From Bugula neritina (Eukaryota; Bryozoa; Gymnolaemata; Cheilostomatida; Bugulidae): 64,000 nt of DNA. Both the position numbers and the translations under genes were made by a program. Shown piece after piece: positions 60,401-64,000 of this stretch; the first letter of the stretch is position 1, and each line of letters opens with the position of its first letter. The stretch is from the NCBI GenBank assembly GCA_964035545.1, contig OZ037769.1, forward strand, positions 1,162,501 through 1,226,500. Direction: 5' to 3'. The notes under the pieces were generated by a model, which was not told the origin of the DNA, did not search any database, and worked only from the letters and a program-made list of their open reading frames with translations.

Positions 60401-61019
60401 TAATACAGCTTTGTCACCAAGCTAGAATACTGCAGCTAGTGACGTGGCAATTCTTTAGAAATATCTGTTTTCAAAAGTTATTGTGACGTCTTTCTCTCTC
60501 ATAATTAAAGTTGAGATGTCTATAATAGGTTATGGTGGATAATCGTCTTGTATTATTGAGTTCTGTTGTTTATATTTTATAAACACTTTATTAATTGAAC
60601 TCCTATTTGCATGAATAATGCATCTGTTTTTATACTCATGGGGCAACAGTCTAGAAAGTTCTATTGCATCCTACAACCACATGGTTTATGTGAAACTCAG
60701 CGTAGTTTAAGATAACTAAGCAATTTAAAAAACTTTTGTGTGCAATATAGGGTTACCCTGAAATTCCATGTCATATACTAATAGGAAATAGTAATTATAG
60801 ATACATGTGCTAGTTTATGGACTTGAATTTGTAACACTTTTCAGGAAAAATTAAAAAAACTTAGGAACAGTTTACAAAGTTTAATTTGTTGTTATAAGAC
60901 ACTAAAACTGTGTTTATTGCAGTAGTAACAAACACAAAGCTGTAGAAATGCTTAGATAGCCTTTTCTGCTGTTAGTAAAGTGTAGCGCATGCTTTTTATA
61001 TAGAGTTACATATAGGAGG
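57450..61019. other. Spacer between genes F and G
   Basis: AT-rich, without long frames, strong repeats or a recognisable exon. The 5' flank of gene G lies at its end. Confidence 0.6.
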
Positions 61020-63341
61020 ATGGCAGCAGGTGGTGGACATGGTAAGTCAGCGAGCACTCTGGTGAATGAAGCGTTGCAGCTGGTGATAGAATGTGGTATC
61101 TGCACGAATGTAAGAGAGTTAAGAGAGCTGCCTTGTCAGCATATGATGTGTGCCGTTTGCTTAGGTGAGTATATCTACCCCTTTCATGGCACAGGCAGCA
61201 GCATTCATATTGCTGTTTCAGCCTGTCATGTAAAATTTTTTAAACTATTATATTTAATAGCATATTTTTAGTTTATTAAAAAACTGGTGTTCATAGGAAA
61301 GTCAACTTGAGTGATACTTTCAGTTCCTGTCGAATGCAATTGAAATATAACATTAACACACAAATCTTTAGTTAAATTATCCTTAAATGGAATTATAGTT
61401 CACTTTACATTTAACTGGTTTTTTTTGTTTTGCATGTATTTCATATCATATGTTTAATTGCGATTACAGATACTATTCTAAAGGGGAGTAGTAAGCATTG
61501 CCCGTTCTGTAAGGATAGCTTGACAAGGAACTCTGCTATGTCCTATCCTGTGTGTAGACTAGCCTCAAATCTACAACAAGAAATTCAGAGGCTTTCTGAG
61601 GCACTTAAGTCGTATCACCTGGCAGGTAAATATTTCTTTAAGCTGTAAGTTTTGAGACATGCAGATATATGTTTATGAGTTTTTATGTTGTTGGTGCTTA
61701 AGTCTTCAAATTGTTTTGTGACATTGTGTGCATATTTACATAGAACCAAAATTTTAATTCTATGAACCATTTATTTCCAACGGTTTCAGACAGCAGAGAA
61801 ACCTGCAATTCTGAAGGATGTAAAAGGCCCATTGATCTCTTCTGTACCTCATGTTTACTCTTTCTATGTTTTCAGTAAGTGCTTTTATAAACATTTCATG
61901 TTTAAAAGATTTTTTTGCAATGTATTCAACAAGTTATATCTGTGTGTGTGTGTGTGTGTGTGTGCGTGCGTGTGCGTATGCGTGTGCATGTGCGTGTGTG
62001 TGAAAATAAAACAGGAGAAAGTGATACAAAAAAGTAAACTGTTCTTATAACTCTTACTAATCAAAGGAACACTTTCTATCAGCATATTAAAATATATTAG
62101 CAAGTTATTTACCCAGACTTGAAATATAATATAATATAATAATATAATGCACTTTATGTTTGCATCAGCTTTTCTTACTATATAATATAAAATGAAAGTA
62201 TTTACAACAGCATAAATATGCAGATCCTATGCTTCACCTACTTTTTTTAAGAGTTGGCTCTTCATGCAGAAGAGCAATAAATTTTAAGACTTATATATGA
62301 TCGTTTAAAACATTCTTTGCATCAGCAAGCAAGCAAGCAAGCCAGAGGTCTCGGGTTCGAATCCCAGTGTAGACAAAATTTTTCTAGCAATCTTTTTAAT
62401 ATAGATTAGGTGAAATATATATACCTATAATGATTAATGAAATATAGAATGGAATAATTGCTAATTGTCATTTTCACTTATTTCAGATGCTCTAGAAGCA
62501 CTAAATGTGTGGAAAGTGGGTTCCACTTCACCGAAGTTTATGACGATGAGCTTTTGAAACTTTACAGAACTAAGTTTGATAGTTGGAAGGCTTATAAACA
62601 GAAACAAGTCTCAGACCTTCGTAAACTGGTAAAGTAAATCAATGCTTTTAAATAATTTTTAATATAAAAAATCATTATAATTTCTAGATTTTCTGTTTTT
62701 GGTAAAAACTGTTTAAGTTCAATGTTTTTAAATTTTAAGTAAATGTTTTGAAAAAGCTGAAATGGTCAATACTCTCCCATCATGCATTTCACGTAAGCCT
62801 AAATCCTTTGGCAATGTAAAATATTTATGCAAAACAATAATGAAAAAAATCCACAACAGTGTACGCATTACCTCTTTGGTCTACAAATTTAAATATTGGC
62901 ACAATTTTTGGCAGTTTCAATGTAGCTTGAAGTGTTGAAACTTTGTTTTCTCAAACTACTATCTTGGCAAATGGGTAGTTGCAGCATATTAATACAAAGT
63001 ATGACCCTGCTAGTGCTCCAGAATCTCAGGCAGCATGTTATAGTAAATGCATTGAGTTTTTTCCATTTGGTGACTATAATTTTAAAATTGTAACAAAGCG
63101 TTGTTCTGCTAACAGCAAGCAAAGTTGGTAGAAGATATTAAAAAAGGTGTGGCCAATGCCTCAACCGAGAACCTGGTAAGAGCTGTAGAAGATGTGAATA
63201 CTCGGAAAATTGCGTTTCAGAGAATTTGCAAGGAGCTAGCGGAGCGGAAAGCAGTACTTACTAAATACAGCGAAAATATTGATGGTGTCAGTGGTACTCA
63301 GTTTATTAAACTGGTACATCAAATTTGTGGAAACCAGGATG
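61020..63341 (+). CDS. TRIM-type protein G (3' partial): RING, B-box, coiled coil
   Basis: Exons seen: 61020-61164, 61470-61625, 61790-61874, 62487-62628, 63116-63341, with the same phases as E and F. RING: ECGIC, LPCQHMMCAVC, CPFC. B-box: ETCNSEGCKRPIDLFCTSC and FQCSRSTKC. Exon 5 is helical (LAERKAVLTKYSENIDGV). The beta-propeller exon would follow the donor at 63342 and is not found up to 64000, so the gene continues beyond the window. It is a tandem paralogue of F in the same direction. Confidence 0.82.
61935..62003. repeat. (TG)n microsatellite in gene G
   Basis: Interrupted TG/CG dinucleotide tract in the intron after the exon ending at 61874. Confidence 0.92.
62340..62385 (+). mobile_element. 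tRNA-derived SINE fragment
   Basis: CAGAGGTCTCGGGTTCGAATCC contains a consensus B box (GGTTCGAATCC) in a T-arm-like context, followed by CAGTGTAGACAAAATTTTTC. The A-box side is missing or replaced by a CAAG repeat. It lies in an intron of gene G. Confidence 0.6.
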
Positions 63342-64000
63342 GTAAATATGAATCTCTCTGGTGCCCTTTTGTTTGGTTAAAGACTAGCATATGCTATCTT
63401 TGAGTTGTAAATTGTTTCGGACTAGTAATATTAAAAATTCAACAGGTTTTTAAGACCTAGAGTTCTGTCAGCTATATAGTTACATAATAGATGGCTGACA
63501 ATTGTCTGTTTTTGTTATTGGATAATTTAAAAATATTATGTAAAATATTTATTTCATATTATAGGGTTATTACGAAACTTTTTGCCCTTTCCAACTTCTA
63601 CCACAAGGGACACTAGGTGTAGTGTTGCGTTTACCCAGTAGTCCTTACAATGCCATGGTAGTGCGCAGGCTTGAAAGCCGGAGGTCTAGGGGGATGAAAT
63701 CTCAGCAGGAGCAAAATTAGTTTGTACTGGGTTAACTCAACACTTTATTCCACTCAGTTCTCAAAATTTCCTTTGACTCTTTTTACTACTCCTTCAGTCG
63801 TCAGGCACCCCTAGCCTCTTAACTCCCACAACTACTATTTCTCACTAAAAGCTTTTAAGATAACTTGCCCCCCCTGGGACTTAAACCCAGGTGCGCTAAC
63901 TATTAAACCACAAAGATGATTTCGTAAGTAAACTAAATATTTCAGTTATCATTGTGAGCAACTAAAGCTGATCAGAATGAAAAAAAAACTGAAACAGTCA
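63342..64000. other. Gene G intron with tRNA-like SINE remnants
   Basis: At 63650-63705 a plus-strand tRNA-like stretch reads TGGTAGTGCGCAGGCTTGAA then GCCGGAGGTC, as in many SINE heads, with a decayed B box. At about 63855-63905 the minus strand has TGGTTTAATAGTTAGCGCAC and GGTTTAAGTCCCAGG, another A/B-box pair with a shortened middle. Neither folds clearly as a functional tRNA. Confidence 0.5.

Overview
The window is nuclear DNA of an AT-rich invertebrate animal. The genes are split into many short exons with GT/AG junctions, the introns are rich in minisatellites, and the proteins are metazoan types: a PTCD2-like mitochondrial protein, a multi-FN3 membrane receptor with a sushi domain and tyrosine-rich tail, and RING/B-box/beta-propeller TRIM-type proteins. 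There are no operons, bacterial genes or CRISPR. I cannot name the phylum. All gene models were built by hand from splice sites, reading phase and alignment between paralogues.

Layout. (1) 1-3965 (+): 3' part of a PTCD2-like gene (copy A, eight exons, 5' end outside the window). (2) 6476-10972, possibly to 13034 (+): a second, complete-looking PTCD2-like gene (copy B) with the same exon plan. A 1.2-kb non-autonomous hAT element with a perfect 8-bp target duplication lies in its 3' region. (3) 14209-29148 (+): one 27-exon gene for a type I membrane protein of about 1452 residues: signal peptide, six A+B pairs of FN3-like modules, one sushi domain, a TM helix and a tail of about 170 residues with many tyrosine motifs. 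Module borders are all phase 1 and the intron inside each module is phase 0. (4) 30898-31722 (-): an intronless PLD-like gene. (5) About 32.25-41.28 kb: four tandem copies of a 2.3-2.7 kb non-coding unit that appears to derive from the 3' end of the next gene. (6) 41277-48408 (-), 51714-57449 (+) and 61020 onward (+): three paralogous TRIM-type genes (E, F, G) with matching exon phases. E and F are head to head, F and G are in tandem, and G runs off the window. MITEs and tRNA-derived SINE fragments lie in and between them.

The most unusual pattern is a recurring association of minisatellites with splice sites. In at least six introns the tandem repeat begins or ends exactly at the exon junction, and the unit carries its own copy of the 3' or 5' splice site. 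Examples are 25 x 20 bp before exon 9 of copy B, a 21-bp in-frame array before the last exon of gene E, a triplicated 21-bp acceptor in copy A, and repeated donors in the receptor gene. In two cases the period is a multiple of three and stop-free, so shifted splicing would add 7-residue peptide repeats. A second notable pattern is a strict 5+1 cysteine arrangement in all six A/B module pairs of the receptor.
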